Positions 47,831 through 60,545 of a stretch of 64,000 nucleotides of DNA are shown here, in pieces. Numbering within the stretch: position 1 is the first letter of the stretch; each line of letters opens with the position of its first letter. This stretch comes from Trichuris trichiura (Eukaryota > Nematoda > Enoplea > Trichinellida > Trichuridae), in assembly GCA_037903355.1 (NCBI GenBank), contig JBAJFE010000026.1, positions 6,324,001 to 6,388,000 of the forward strand. The letters are read 5' to 3'. The translations under genes and the position numbers were made by a program. The notes under the pieces were generated by a model. It made no database searches. It was not told the origin of the DNA and worked only from the letters and a program-made list of their open reading frames with translations.

Positions 47831-49186
47831 TACAATGCTATTAATTAAAGTAACCAATCTCAGCCATGCGTTAAATCATAAGTGCTGAGAGCTCATTTAA
47901 AAGCTACAAGGCAGCAGTAATCGCGGTTTATTCATTAAATGATCATTTAAAACGTTGCAAAGCAGAGAAAAGAATACAGGTGCTGACGTCATGCTCAAAA
48001 GACCACCCAAACGAGCTTCAGCGCATTAATGCGTCTGCGAAAATGCTAACGTGACGCAGACATAACAAAGGAGCAAAACTGGCAGTCCCAAAGCCCCTAT
48101 GCATTTAGCGAAATTAAACGAGCAAAAAGGCTGTCCTGTGGGTTAACTACTACTCAATTTTTGCCTTTATGACCACGCATAAAAGCAGACGTTTCTTTGC
48201 AAGGGAGAAAGTTTCCGAAGCGTCGAAGCAATTTCCAGGCAATCGGCTTTGAAAGAACTAATAGCAATTTGACGTTCAAGGTTACCACCAAGAATAAATG
48301 TCCGCTTTAATTGCCAATTCACGGACCCTTAGCGCGGCAACAAAACTTTTAACTGCGCCTAGCCACAACGGACGGAACAAATTGGTCAAAGAGCATTGAA
48401 CTGCAACAACACGTTGGAATGGGAAAAAGTACTCTGAGCAATTCCGTCTTAAAAAATGCCTATTGGTCTTTGTCGAGCAAAACCAAACACCAGCAGTCAA
48501 CAATGCGAAAACCGCCACACAATACATGCAAAGGTGTAGTTGCACACTTGCCACTGGAAAATGTTCACGTGCAGCACCTTTCTCCAGCAAAGATATCAAA
48601 ACGAAACTGCAGAATTAGTCAAGCACGCAAAGGTGCTAAGGAAATCACCGACGCGCAACTATCAACACAATGATTCAAAGTTGGAAGAAAGTTGAAAAAT
48701 AGTTCATCACCAATCACAAAAAAAGTGTACAAGCGAAAGCGAACGCACAGTTTCAACCGACAAAGAAAACATGCCGCAATCAGGATGGACCGGGTCGTTT
48801 ACAACGCCATAAAGGGCACGCTGGAGCTGCGACACGAATCCGTCAAGGATGAAGACGTGAGCGCATCTCATCGGCAAGACAACAAAGGAATTACGTGTGA
48901 CGGCCAAGCCGGGAAGTCAACCTTTTTTTATCGTGTGACCTACGCAATCAAACAACTGACCAATTTGCTGAAAACAAGAAATCAAACAAGTGATTACCAA
49001 ACAACAATTCGGCACGAAACAATGCGTTCAGTGTCTAAAAAAGTACGGTGTTGAAAGATGGACGATCTTAAGTTGATCACTTACCACACCAGACGGCGAT
49101 GCTACCTGCGCGTTCCATTCTCCGGAGTACGGTAAGGAAAGCGGGTTTGACTTTCGCTCCGACTTTGCGACCGCTGGCTTGAAGGG
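47831..49186. other. Region between the Penelope-like element and WLS
   Basis: No gene was recognised. It contains a 120-codon basic open frame (48692-49054), listed separately, and frames on the minus strand that match nothing known. The WLS promoter and 5' UTR should lie at its right edge. Confidence 0.4.
48692..49054 (+). CDS. Unrecognised 120-codon open frame, Lys/Arg-rich
   Basis: Begins ATGAAAAATAGTTC-like and encodes a basic protein containing KKVYKRKRTHSFNRQRKH and then MDRVVYNAIKGTLELRHESV. The second part has higher G+C at third positions and looks more like coding sequence than the flanks. No domain, signal peptide or membrane segment is evident. It ends 130 bases before WLS. It could be a chance frame, a 5' exon of another gene, or a small real protein. 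Confidence 0.2.
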   Translation: MKNSSSPITKKVYKRKRTHSFNRQRKHAAIRMDRVVYNAIKGTLELRHESVKDEDVSASHRQDNKGITCDGQAGKSTFFYRVTYAIKQLTNLLKTRNQTSDYQTTIRHETMRSVSKKVRC

Positions 49187-51714
49187 ATGAAGCTGTTGGT
49201 TGGCGTAAGTAGCGCCGGCTCAATTGTAGAAAATTTAAGCAACAAAAAGATGATGATTTTGTTTGTTTGTTTGGCTTTGCTTCAAATAGCATTCTTTCTA
49301 ATCGGAGGGCTATTCGGTAAGCGACATTTGGTTACTTAAATTTACCACTTTTTTCATTTTGCTCTCCGCATTCTACAGCCCCGAGCCCATCTGCATGGAT
49401 GAACTTTCTTATGCGTATATGTGTTGATCGTTCCTTGGGCCAGGACGGTCGTTGGTTCTACGTGCGTCCAAACAATGAGGGATGTCAAGAGGAACTTGAG
49501 GACTTGGGCCGACCTGAAGTTCCTCATTCGCTCATCACGGGTGATCCCAGAGAGCTCGTTTTTGTTGCACAAATGCCAAACCCAAGGGACGACGTTCAAC
49601 TGGAATATAGTCGTTGGTTTCAGTCGCTTCTTGGCTTGCTTCTAATAGAAACGGAGTATTCCGAAAATCCTCAATGGAAGATGGGTACTACACTCCGTGA
49701 TGTGCACGAGCGTATTTCTTTACGTATTGCCTTTTTAGGAAAGAATCCAGAGCTTAGATTAGAGGTGCGTATGGGCTACCGCAACAGAGACGATCCGCCT
49801 GACGCTTGGCATGAACTTATTTCGACCACAATTTCCCGAATGCTCCGCTGCTCCATTGACCAAGAGAACGTTAGCTGACAATCGCTTCTGTTGTTGAACT
49901 TGCATGCGCAGTTTCGATTTTTAAGAGACGCAGCGGCTTTCATTTTCAATGCGAACCCATCGAGCTGTTCGAGCTGGGTTCCTGCGATTATCCTTTCTAC
50001 TTATTGAATATACGCATCCCTGGCAACAATGGGACCGCGAATTTTAACCGAGAAATAGGACGCCTAACTGAGCTCAACATAATCGAAATCCATCAGAATG
50101 GCGGCTTCACCAAAGTTTGGCTATCAATGAAAACCATTTTATTCCCTATAATGTTGGCGGCTGTTCTCTGGTACCGTCAGCGACTGGTCTCTCTTCGTAG
50201 ACCATCTCTGTTGTTGGAAAAATGCTTGTTTTGTCTTGGCGCCGTCATGTTGCTGATTGATTGTAATTTTCCAACTCTATCCTTTCGCGCAAGTTGCTGA
50301 ATTGAGCGCCTATTTTTTGCAGTGCCAATCGAATGGCTAAGCTTGTGGTTTCGCATGCCTTTTATGCTTCTGTTCTCCGACCTACGCCAAGGTCTCTTTT
50401 ATGCCGTTTTGCTGAGCTTTTGGCTCATCTTCGCCGGCGAACATTTGATCGTAAGTCGAACATTGAAGTTTTTTCCGCCAGGGTTAGCCTAAAGGCTAAA
50501 TTTTTGCAGGACGAAAGCACGAAGAATAATCTGTACGCTTACTGGAAGAATCTCAGCGCAGTCTTTTCCGGATGTCTTTGCCTGTTCATCTTCGACGCGT
50601 GCGAACGTGGTGTTCATTTGACAAATCCTTTTTACAGCATCTGGTCAACCAACGTCGGCACCAACCTTGCTGTAATCTCACCAATAACTTATGCAAATTT
50701 CCTACTAACCTATTTTTCTTTTTTTCAAGTATCTGTTCATCATTCTTGCCGTTATATCCGCGGCAGTTTACTTCGTTTTTCTATGTTTTCTTCTCCTTCG
50801 TGTCATGGCTACAATCAAGCAGACAAAGTCGTCGTTGAATGTCATGAAACGTGGGCGGCGGGTTTGCTTTGAGGTATGACTGGCAAAGTTGCGCCCTTTC
50901 GATCGAAATGAAGTACGCGTTTTTAGGCGATTATATATCGTTTTAAATTTTTAATGGTCTTTACCTTCATTTGCGCCGGCCTCACTGTAAGCGCTTTTAT
51001 AATGACTCAGGTAGAACGACCAGCTGCAGCCGTATGTCTTTGACCAATTCCTTTTAGATAGGCGAAGGTCAGCTTCGTTGGGGTGACTATGACGAGTCGC
51101 CAACTTTGCAGTACAGCAGCGCGTTTTTAACTGGCGTCTACGGCATGTGGAACGTTTATACTCTATGCCTTTTGGCCATGTATGCTCCAAGCCATAAGAA
51201 ATATTCGGACTCCTCTCTTGGTAAGCCGAAGCGTATTTGCTAGCAAATTATCAGTTTCATTCTTTTGAAGTTTTAATCTTTACGTTAGAACCTTTTGTAA
51301 CTTATTTACTGGGCAGATTTGGCGGAATCTGTACCATTTTTTCAGTTTTCGTTCAACTTGAACCTTTGACTGCTTCGCACCTGTAAACATGCTACAGTGT
51401 CTTATGGCTTACCTTAATCATAAATGCTTAGCCTTTTCTGATTGGCTTGTTTAAGAATGCTACTATATCGGTAGGATAGTGCGAGCATGGTTTTCCATGC
51501 TTTAGAAAATGGACACTGCTCTTGGGTACCGTTTCGAAACTGCTGTAGCTTTTTTTCACTTAAATGATCGGCTCATTTTTTGTTAGCAAGTAAAGCTTGT
51601 GTTTTTGCAGCTTTTAGCAACGAAGGAGAAGAGGATGGCGAAGAAGAAGATCAGAGCTACGTGTCCACTGAAATGTCCGCTCTAACTGCCCTTGCTAAGC
51701 CCGCTTTCGACTGA
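49187..51714 (+). CDS. WLS: Wntless (Evi/GPR177/MIG-14), Wnt cargo receptor
   Basis: Multi-pass membrane protein that carries lipidated Wnt from the ER/Golgi to the cell surface. Exons: 49187-49316, 49379-49869, 49926-50262, 50323-50450, 50510-50671, 50730-50873, 50927-51010, 51058-51220, 51611-51714. They total 1,743 nt (580 aa; human 541). [10 protein letters not shown] precedes the first hydrophobic segment, as in human WLS. The lumenal Wnt-binding region follows. [26 protein letters not shown] and [10 protein letters not shown] are near-invariant family motifs. Seven further hydrophobic segments follow the lumenal part. The acidic C-terminal tail ends after [10 protein letters not shown]. 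The ATG at 49187 is the first after an in-frame stop at 49148. The exon 3 acceptor ends AAG. Confidence 0.93.
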
Positions 51715-54555
51715 ATGAATTGTCCGCATTGTTGTCACGAAATTCTTTCCCTCTTTTAGGCAAATCTTTTTTACCTGCGTAATTACCGCCTAACGAGGTA
51801 AACCTGCTGAAGTGTGGTGACGCAAATTGTGATGCTTATGAAAAAAGTATAGGATTGATAAAAATGTGAACACACCATTTCGCTTGTCCTAGAGCATAAC
51901 AGGCTTGCATTATCATTGGCGTAGCGCTGCAAATGGGCTGCAACTGCAACTGCAAAGCGTATAGGTTCTATATATCATCCATTCCGTGGAGGCATCCTTT
52001 TCAAACAAATGTAGTATAGTACGCTACTTCATCTTTTCTGACTATGCTGATAACCTGTGTCGGCTGGCGTATCTGCTTTGATCTAAAGAAACACGTTGCA
52101 GAGGCAAAGTAAGCTCTGCTACGTGGAATGATAGTATTCGTAAAAATTACTGTCAGTTTTGGACATTTCGTTCCAACTGATCCGTCAAGCCATACCGCGA
52201 AAGGTTTTATCGTTCGATTTTGCTTCCATAACGTTCTAGTAATCGTAAGTTTTAAAAAATTACTCCTCCGCGTTCGCCTTTTTGATTACCTCCGTTTGAG
52301 CGCGACTTCTTGCTTGTAGCCATTAAACACCGATAGAGGTTTGATCTTAACTCAAATGTTTTGACAACGTTCCATTCGTATTGATCTTGATAAAGCGTAA
52401 CTGCGTTTCGTTCTATTTTCTGTTGGCCTCTTGCCGCTTCAACAGCACTGCCATCGGTAATGGGATTCCCGTTTGCTCTTTTTATGGCTGCCACTTCTAT
52501 TGGCTGTCAAAGTATCCACGCGGTATGGTCATTTGTTTTGAACTGTTTTTTCTTAAATCCTCCGACCTATCCAATCCATCTTGCGCCTGACCAGCGGAAT
52601 GCGCGCTTTGAGACTTTGTTCGGCGTGATTGTGCTTGCAGTTCGGGAGGTCGATAAAGTCTCCTTATATGTCACGCTCGCCAATTCGGTCAGCTTGCTTT
52701 AGATTGTCTGACGTTAATTGCCTATTTCCAAACGCCTACGGTTTTTCGCGAGTTGGATTCGCATAAGCTGTAGTAAAAATTGCGCGGGAATACTCCGATG
52801 ACTAAGATACTTTCAATATTGACATGGTTTAGATTTATATAGATTCGAAAGAAAAATGTGAACGTTTTCGTGCGCATTCCTGCTGCTAGCGGGCTCTGTT
52901 GTGTATTAAATTACTAGCTGTAAGTAAAGCAGAGTTATTTAACCTTTTGAAAAGTTAAGCCCGTAGAACACTCATGCTAAGTCCAACTTATCTGCCGCGT
53001 CAGAATTCTCATGAAGTCATGGGTAGGTAGATGATACACGGTTTTGACACGAGGTTTGCGATTCGAACTGTATCGCTACAGATAATTTAGCCGACATGTT
53101 AGAATCTTGGCTATAGGATGTATTGTTAGTTCCACGTAGATGCTGTCGACGGAAAAATAAATTAACTGAAATTAAGCCATAAAGATTGAAGTTTAGTAAA
53201 CAGACTGTTTCCGTTGAAAGCATTCAGAATCACCGGAAAATTGCGATGTTTACTTTCTGTTCACGTACATGATATCCTTGGTAAATATAATCGATTTCAA
53301 GCGCTTGAATTACCATGCTTAAATTTCTCAGCCGTTTCAAGCTAGCCGTCAATCAAAGGTGCTATCAAATAAGAGACTATAAATAAGGTCTGTGCTCGTA
53401 AAGCTGAACTTGTTTTACCGAAGAACCTTCCAAGTTTCGTTCTGTATGTTATGTACAATGTATGACAGATAATACGTGGACGTACGGTAGAGGCGTTTTC
53501 GCATCAGTACGAGATGCGGCAATTCGTAACATTGTTTATTGAAACTAAAACGTTTTCTTCATTGACATACCGACAATGCGATGTTCCTAGATAAAAATGG
53601 CTGCTGTGGGGCGTACTGTCCAATTCTTCGATTCATTAGAAAGCTTGAAAACTCGATAATTCGTAAGGGCTTTATTTATCATTTTTTTTCTTGGTTCTTT
53701 GACCATTAGCATTAAATATACGTTTATTCTTAGCTTTTAGGAATTCTTGTCCTCTCCTTATTCCAAATGGAGAAATTAACTTCCTATGACTTAGTTTTTT
53801 AATTTCTCAGCTCAGCACGAGATATGAGAACTGAAAGTTAGAAATAAGCATGTGCCTGTCTTTTAATCTTTCGCCTGCCCTTAAGGCATTTACGGAGAAC
53901 GTATTGAAAGCTGAATTATCAGTTCTTGAGATTCTCTACCACTCCAGTTTAAGCTGAGGAATTTCTCTGAACATTAAATTTTTGTCGGGATTTTATCCTG
54001 CGAATTTCAAATAGTACTGATATAAAGAATGGTTTCCAACTGCTCAGAGCCTCGTGTCAAATGCAATGAAGATAACTCGTTTAATCGACCGTAAACTAAA
54101 GGACGTGATTTCGAGCAACGTACTTGTCTTGCCACCGGTACCTATGCAAATTATTTGGAGATCTTGTCAAACCGCATAATTTTTGTGTTTAGCCTCAGGA
54201 ACTAAAAGATAGTTTTCATAAATAAAAAAATGAAAAACAACGTACTATCTTGAAAATTGGATACTTTCCAATGGATTTGAAGATTGACATTCTGAATTTT
54301 CAAACAGCTTTGTTGACGATCCAGTCGTCAGGGAACATAAGTGAAGACGGAAGACTGTATGCCTGAACTTGATTATTCTTTTACCTGAGCATTAGAATTT
54401 CACTATATAAACCTGAGCATCATACGTCGATTGTCAACTCTGTCTTTGAGACCTGTAGCATGCGATGTATGCGAATAAAGCGATCTCATGGTCTGCCGGC
54501 ACTAACAGGCTTTATATTACTCGTATTTTTAGGTTTCTGAAATTATTGCAAAACT

Positions 54556-54917
54556 AGCGCCCTACCAGCGGATGGATCAGCACTTGTAAAAGAAATAACA
54601 GAAGACAAACACCTATTCGTAGGTTTCGGGATTACCTTGTCACACTGGTATTTACAGGCGGGGAAGAGACGCTAGATGCTATGAAGCATCGTACGCCCAC
54701 GAGATCGCTACTGCATTTTTATATTTCCAGTGAAAGATGCTCGGAAAGGTCCGTTCATGTATGCACTATTTTTTGATAAAAATAAAGGGCGTAATGTCAT
54801 AGATTCATGCATAGTTTACTACAAGAAATGATAAGATGTTAAAAACCATTTAGCGTGTGCACTCATTATAGTTTCATTAAAGCCTGCCAAGCTGTTAAAA
54901 GACATCCTGTCTTTCGA
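54556..54917. mobile_element. Penelope-like terminal-repeat remnant
   Basis: The left side (CGCCCTACCAGCGGATGGAT and onward) matches the pLTR of the element at 45222. The right side ends CTGTTAAAAGACATCCTGTC followed by TTTCGA, matching that element's outer end in the opposite sense. The interior contains TAGGTTTCGGGA, a decayed form of the hammerhead-like block. No RT sequence remains. Confidence 0.7.
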
Positions 54918-55049
54918 AATTAAAGCCTGATCGTAAATAATTCAGTTGATTCTTCTGCACATTTCGGAAGCTGAAAATTTCTGAAAAGCCTTCTGTGCGT
55001 TCAATGAAATACCGCTTAGTTCAGTCTCACTTTGTCAACGGGTTTTCTG

Positions 55050-55050
55050 A

Positions 55051-55147
<97 letters not shown>
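55050..55147. repeat. ATT microsatellite
   Basis: About 32 uninterrupted ATT triplets. Confidence 0.97.
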
Positions 55148-55149
<2 letters not shown>

Positions 55150-57330
55150 AGTAATAGTGATTATTACTGCACTTGTTGTTGTACACTGTGAATCAATTTT
55201 GTCAACTCCACGGCAGCTGTTTTCTGCATGTAGAAACAGTTCTACCTTTTACTTATATACTACACCCAAACACGATTGTGATGGTGAATATATGTTGCCC
55301 TCTTACGACAAACGCAATTCTGAAGTTCTGTTTCTCAAAGCATTCTCGTATGTCTGATTTCTTTCCTTTTTCTAACGATGTTCGGCTGAGGGTAACATGG
55401 ACGCGTATGACACTATTACTAAGTGAAAATAATAGCAATGGAGTAATTTCTAAAATCTTTAGCGATGTGAATTGCGCGGTAACGTCACACCTCAAACAAA
55501 GATAATTGTGAAAACTGCCCTGCCATGTATGAACTCCATATTCCATGAAACTTTAGCTAGACAATCAACGTCCTCTTAATATTCATACTTACACGGCTGC
55601 TGTATGTTAGCGCAGTCTTAATTTTGCAATTTGAAAATTATTAATAGTTTGCTTCATGCTAACCTTAACTGTATGCTAATAAGTATTAATGGCATAAGAT
55701 GTGAAAGAATGGTATCATTTATTGCTGAGTTAATATAAGCGTTAATAATTTGCGCCGAAGAATATATTCTTATTGGCACTAAAACATTACGACTTGGAAA
55801 CTTTATTCATATTAAGATAATAAGTGCTACTTCCCGCTGAACTGCTAACGGGTTCAACCTTATCGCCAGCTTCTTTGTTATGGCTACTGAAATACTATTA
55901 ACAGTGTGCATTTCAAAAGCTCACGTTTTTCTACGTAAGTAAGATTCCTAGGAAGGAACAGCTAAGAGGCCTAAGTTGCCGAAGCATAAGTCTTCCACGA
56001 AGTTGGAAAAGCTGCTTCGTTTTAACATTTTTAATTCATAATTGGATAGTTCCATGGAAATTCACGTGACTGCATATAATAATTTCTCTTTTAATGCTAG
56101 TAGGAAACAGCACTTGTACTTTCGTTGCTTCCTTGGAAAGTTTCTTGTTGCCGGCTAACACTGATAACTAACTATATAACAACTTCAAACATTCATACCA
56201 AAAACACGAAATATGAAGATGTGTTGGACCAACGTCAGCTGAAAACATGCCACGCTGTCATTGCAAACCGCTACTGCCCGTAACCTACGAAGTTGACCGA
56301 AGTTTTGAGAGAAAAATGGTCCAACGCCCATAATGTTGATGACAGGTCTTTCGTGGTCACAGGCTCATGCCCAGGCATCGACAAAAAAGCCTTTTTCTGC
56401 TCGAAGCAAACCAAACTGAGAAATTCTACCGCTTGCGACGAGCTGACAGGACATTGTTTTCTGATTACTAGCATACTTGTTCTGTGTAACATTCCTTGTA
56501 TGCAAGGTTCGTCTCCAAATTCGGATATCCCCAAAAACAGGTGGTCCACTTATCTCGACCAAAGCAAATTGGCTTTCTACTCCCGCAGTCTCTATGTGGT
56601 GGCACTGTTGTTGCAACTTGCTTCTATCAGTGCTTTAAATCATCAAAACCTATACGCATGGACTTAATCATTGTCTATACATGTGGGCCAACCATTCGAA
56701 GGACATGACTCAACGCAAACTGTCCCGGGGACGGCGCTAACAGACATTTGTTACGGATACTGATGCATCATTACTGAATATGATAGCTACACAGCAAACT
56801 TTGCCTATAGGTGTGGCAATAATCTTATCACAATATGCGACCGGAATGTTTTTTCTGCCTATATGGCTGTTCGCAATGCCAGATATTTACTGGCATCCTG
56901 TTGCTTGTTTCTCTCTCTCTATTTTGGTTTCTGAGCTCGTATACCATGTTCGCACAGTTCAAGCAGATCTTCAGTCGCCTTGTTAGGTCCTCTATGTTTC
57001 CATTTGTAACGTGTCGCGTTTACTCTTTGCTTGTATGAAGAGAGAACTGATAGAAGGCAAGTAAGTAGTCAACTTAACTGCTCACACACTGAGATGTTTC
57101 CAACGCAGATAATCCATCTGATGGCTACCCAGAAAGATGATCACTTTATCAAAGCGAAACGCATCTTTTCGCTTCAACAACGTAGGTATCATGCAGTAAT
57201 TATTGTTATTCCTATCGTGATGATGGGAGAACATCACCAAAGTATGTTCATAATTCTGGTGGGCAATAATACAGCTTATTAGTGTGGTGAAATATAGGCT
57301 GTTTTTTTAACGGGCGTGGGCATTTTTCAA

Positions 57331-57605
57331 ATGCAAACATCTTACTCACATTGGACCAGTTTTGTTCTTGCGAATAAGTCGAAACTTTCAGGACGTGTCT
57401 GATATCGTCATTACCGTTTTAATAACAGTCATAGATGCGGGATCATCAGGTGATCGTATAAACGACAAATCATCTTTAAACTATCACTGAATACCCAGCA
57501 ATCCCGCATTTATGACTATAGTCATTATTAAGACGCTGACGACGGGATCAGGCTCGTCCTGAAAGGGTCAACTTTTTTCGCAAGAATAAAACAGGTCAAA
57601 TGCAA
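57331..57605. repeat. Inverted-repeat element
   Basis: The left arm (about 57331-57443) and right arm (about 57501-57605) are reverse complements at moderate identity. Shared blocks include TCTTGCGAA, CTTTCAGGACG, TTAATAA and ATGCGGGAT. They enclose about 55 bases. Non-coding; probably a MITE of a different family from 779-960. Confidence 0.7.
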
Positions 57606-58589
57606 GCAGTGTTTGTGAATATGAAAACTGCACTAACATATGAGAAGGATGGAAACGGAATGAGGTTATAGCTTTTATAATAATGTGTAGCATTATATTT
57701 GCTGTACCCACTTATGGATTTATTACATTGCTGTATTCTTCATTGTAAAAATACCCGAAAGTTCCGGGCTTAAGAAGTATCTTTCTGAATGGGCACAACC
57801 GTAAATAAACGCCACATTGTCAACCCGTTACGAGGTGTTACACGTTCAAAATACTACACTCTACTCGCATTGCTCTATTCTACGCATCAGCCTCAGATCA
57901 TTAAACCAAACCGCAACAATTGCGTTTGCGCGTCGAGGAAAAAAAGACCATATTTCTACTGCTCCATATTAGGTAGTCTCGCTTACTATGATAATCGGAC
58001 GTACGCTGAGCTTTTTCTTTTCTTTGTTTAACGTGCAAAACAACGCAACAAGCGCTTATTTATTAATACTAATGGTATGAGGTACCACAATTAATTCAGA
58101 AGCGACTGAAAGCATACAGGAAGAAGTGCGCAGGTTAAGTTAAGATTATCCTTCATTTTGTGCAGGAAGTCTGACTGTATGTGGAACTTAGTGCATGTAA
58201 AAAAAAGTCTGGAACCAATCACTGAAGATTTTTTTGATCACTTGCGCTAACATGCTTTGCTTATTTTATAAAAGTAGTTCGAGCGCGCGCCAGTTTTTGT
58301 CTTTGAAAAGAGTCCAGGAACAGCACTAAGCGGATATTGAAGACCTAAGCTTTGGGCTAGAGTTTGTCGACATTTCAACTTCACAGCGTACATAAGAACT
58401 GCTTAATACCGTCTCTGATTGCCGACCGTCTTGCCAGCATGTTTCGGTCAACTACCGGTAGTTATCAGGAAATTATGCCAAACTTTTTTCCATCTACACT
58501 TTTCTCACTGAATTGCCGAAATAATGGTTGAAGCAATGAACTCATTCAGTCTACTAGGTTGGCGAGGCATACTCTGAGGTCAAAACAGG

Positions 58590-60531
58590 GTTGTAAGGTC
58601 TTCTACGGCTTTTCCCGTTTTTTCGTTGTGCTGTTATCTGTAATGAAACTAAAACAGCTGTTCTACCAACGGATGGATGAGCCGTTATTAAGAAAATGCA
58701 CAGATATCAATGCCCTCAACTTTTTAATGTTCAAAGCTTTCGGAACGCTCTAGTTCCGTCGTCAGTGAGGTGGTGGAGGAGTTGTTATTCTCCGAATGGT
58801 ATTATATAGGCACACGTGACAATAGGAATTGGGGCGAGGTCAGCGCGGCAGTGAGCAGCACTTGGTTTTACTTATAAGTGGCTCCCAAGCCGTGCTAATC
58901 TCTAGTCCTCTGTCACGGTTGATCGTAGGGTTATGGCGGATGTAAAGAGCTTCCTTAACCCGGCGGCGATGGAAGTGGCTCTCGCGAAAATAATCCGGGG
59001 TTGTAGGTCGAGCGAGCATTGAGAGGAATGCTCGACGACCGCCGACGCCTTGATTGTCTCTTGTATAATCTTCTCTGGTTTGAGCTTCTGTGGTCGGCCT
59101 CGTTGTGGATTATTTGTGTTTGCTTCGTCGGGTTCAGTCAGTCTTCGCATCGCCTCTTTGTATCGGCCAACGTTGTTCAAGTGTTGGCCAAACCTGTGAA
59201 GTAAAGTGTTGCCCGTTTCTCCTATGTAGGAGGCGTTGCAACCGCATCTTATCTCATAGACGACGCCAGGTCTCCTATCAAAGGGAACTATGATCTTGTC
59301 GCTCCTCACCATTGAACGCAAACTGTTGGATGTCATAAATCGAACCTTGAAATCTAGGGAACGGCTTAATCGTAGGATTCGTTCCCCGATGCCGTTGTAA
59401 TAGGGAATAAACAAAATGGGGCGACTATTCGTGATTCCAGTGTTGTCAATGTTATTATTCGCAATGGTATTAGTATTATCAGTGTTATTGAGGTTATTAT
59501 TTTCGTCGTTAGGGGAAGGATTTGAGCGCCGTCTGCATTCGGCGATGATGTGTTTAACCAGAGAGTGTGGGTACCCATTTTCCGTGAAAGTTTGGAGGAT
59601 GTATTTTAATTCAGCCGGAAGAAATGCAGGGTCACAGATTGCTAGGGCCCGATCAACCATCCCTTTTACAATACCTCGTTTGACTGATAAAGGATGGTGG
59701 GAAGAGAAATGCAGATACCTGTTGGAATGGGTTGGTTTTCTATAAACGGAGGTACTTATTTCGTTGCCCTGTTTTATCACTAGTACGTCTAAAAAAGGAA
59801 GTTTGTTATTTACTTCTGTTTCCATCGTTAACCGTATATTATTGGGAAAGATACTGTTTAAGTGGCTTAGGAAAGTCTCCTCCTTGCCCGCGGTGGTAAT
59901 GGCAAAAATGTCGTCTACCTAACGTTTGAAAAAGATAGGCGCATCGTCAGAGCCTATGCTAGCGAAAGCCTTTTCTTCGAAATGTTCCATGAAGATTTCC
60001 GCTAGAATGGGGGAAAGGGGACTGCCCATAGGAGCACCATCTGTTCGTAAGAAGAACCTGTCTTGGAATCTGAAGTAATTCCCTTGTTTCATGCAAAAGG
60101 CAATCAGTTTTGTTATGTGAAAGAGGTTTAGTTTGGTTTTTAGGGGTCTTGTGGTGTCACGTTTTAAAAGTTTCTATAAGAGGTCAATTGTGTAGTTTAT
60201 GGGAATACTCGTGAAAAGGTCTTTGACGTCACGGCTTACCATAATGCTGTTCGGTGTTAATGTGATTGGTTTTAACGCCGTGCAGAAGTCTTTGCAGTTT
60301 TTGACATGGGATTTGCGTTTACCCGTTAACGGTTGAAGAATGTCTTTTAGATAAGTGCACAGCTTTGATGTTACACTATTGACGCTGGAAACGACTGGTC
60401 TTAGTGGAATACCTTCCTTGTGGATCTTGGGGAGTCCGTATCTTGGATAACAGCACAACGAAAAAACGGGAAAAGCCGTAGAAGACCTTACAACCATGAA
60501 AATACAGCCCGTTACAAAACAACCAGTTTTC
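58590..60531 (-). mobile_element. 5'-truncated Penelope-like element with target-site duplication
   Basis: Flanked by an exact 14-bp direct repeat GAGGTCAAAACAGG (58576-58589 and 60532-60545). Inside each end lies a 50-bp inverted segment (GTTGTAAGGTCTTCTACGGC and onward at 58590-58638, and its reverse complement at 60447-60496). The minus strand then reads from mid-RT (YGLPKIHKEGIPLRPV) through GIY-YIG to a pLTR-like tail (about 58660-58900). The structure suggests a truncated insertion with an inverted terminal copy. Confidence 0.85.
58902..60460 (-). pseudogene. Penelope RT / GIY-YIG coding remnant with two nonsense codons
   Basis: Reads YGLPKIHKEG, RDVKDLFTSIP, GAPMGSPLSPILAEIF, VDDIFAI, KLPFLDVLVIK, GVVYEIRCGC and YIGETGNTLLHRFGQH, colinear with the intact element. 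A TAG at 60174-60176 interrupts after NYTIDLL. A second TAG at 59919-59921 replaces the Tyr of the catalytic YVDD. The Tyr before the first catalytic Asp is Arg. The N-terminal part is missing. From 59825 to 58902 the frame is open, so the endonuclease half is intact. It contains an extra Asn-rich linker absent from the other copy. Confidence 0.88.
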
Positions 60532-60545
60532 GAGGTCAAAACAGG

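Larger units (their letters stand above)
51715..58575. other. Gene-poor stretch downstream of WLS
   Basis: No host gene was supported in this 6.9 kb on either strand. Frames up to about 120 codons exist (for example 56293-56667) but overlap equally long frames on the opposite strand and match nothing known. Recognisable contents are a Penelope-type terminal-repeat remnant (54556-54917), an ATT microsatellite (55050-55147) and an inverted repeat (57331-57605). Regulatory DNA for WLS cannot be excluded. Confidence 0.45.

Noticed and set aside
49037..49292. Minus-strand gene with a strong GTAAGT donor at 49085 opposite the WLS start
   Set aside because: The supposed exon overlaps WLS exon 1 on the other strand, the next exon closes quickly with stops, and the protein resembles nothing known.
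54995..55357. Plus-strand frame encoding a poly-leucine protein
   Set aside because: It is the ATT microsatellite read in one frame.
56271..56667. Overlapping 90-125 codon frames on both strands
   Set aside because: Neither has recognisable domains, and equal openness on both strands suggests chance.
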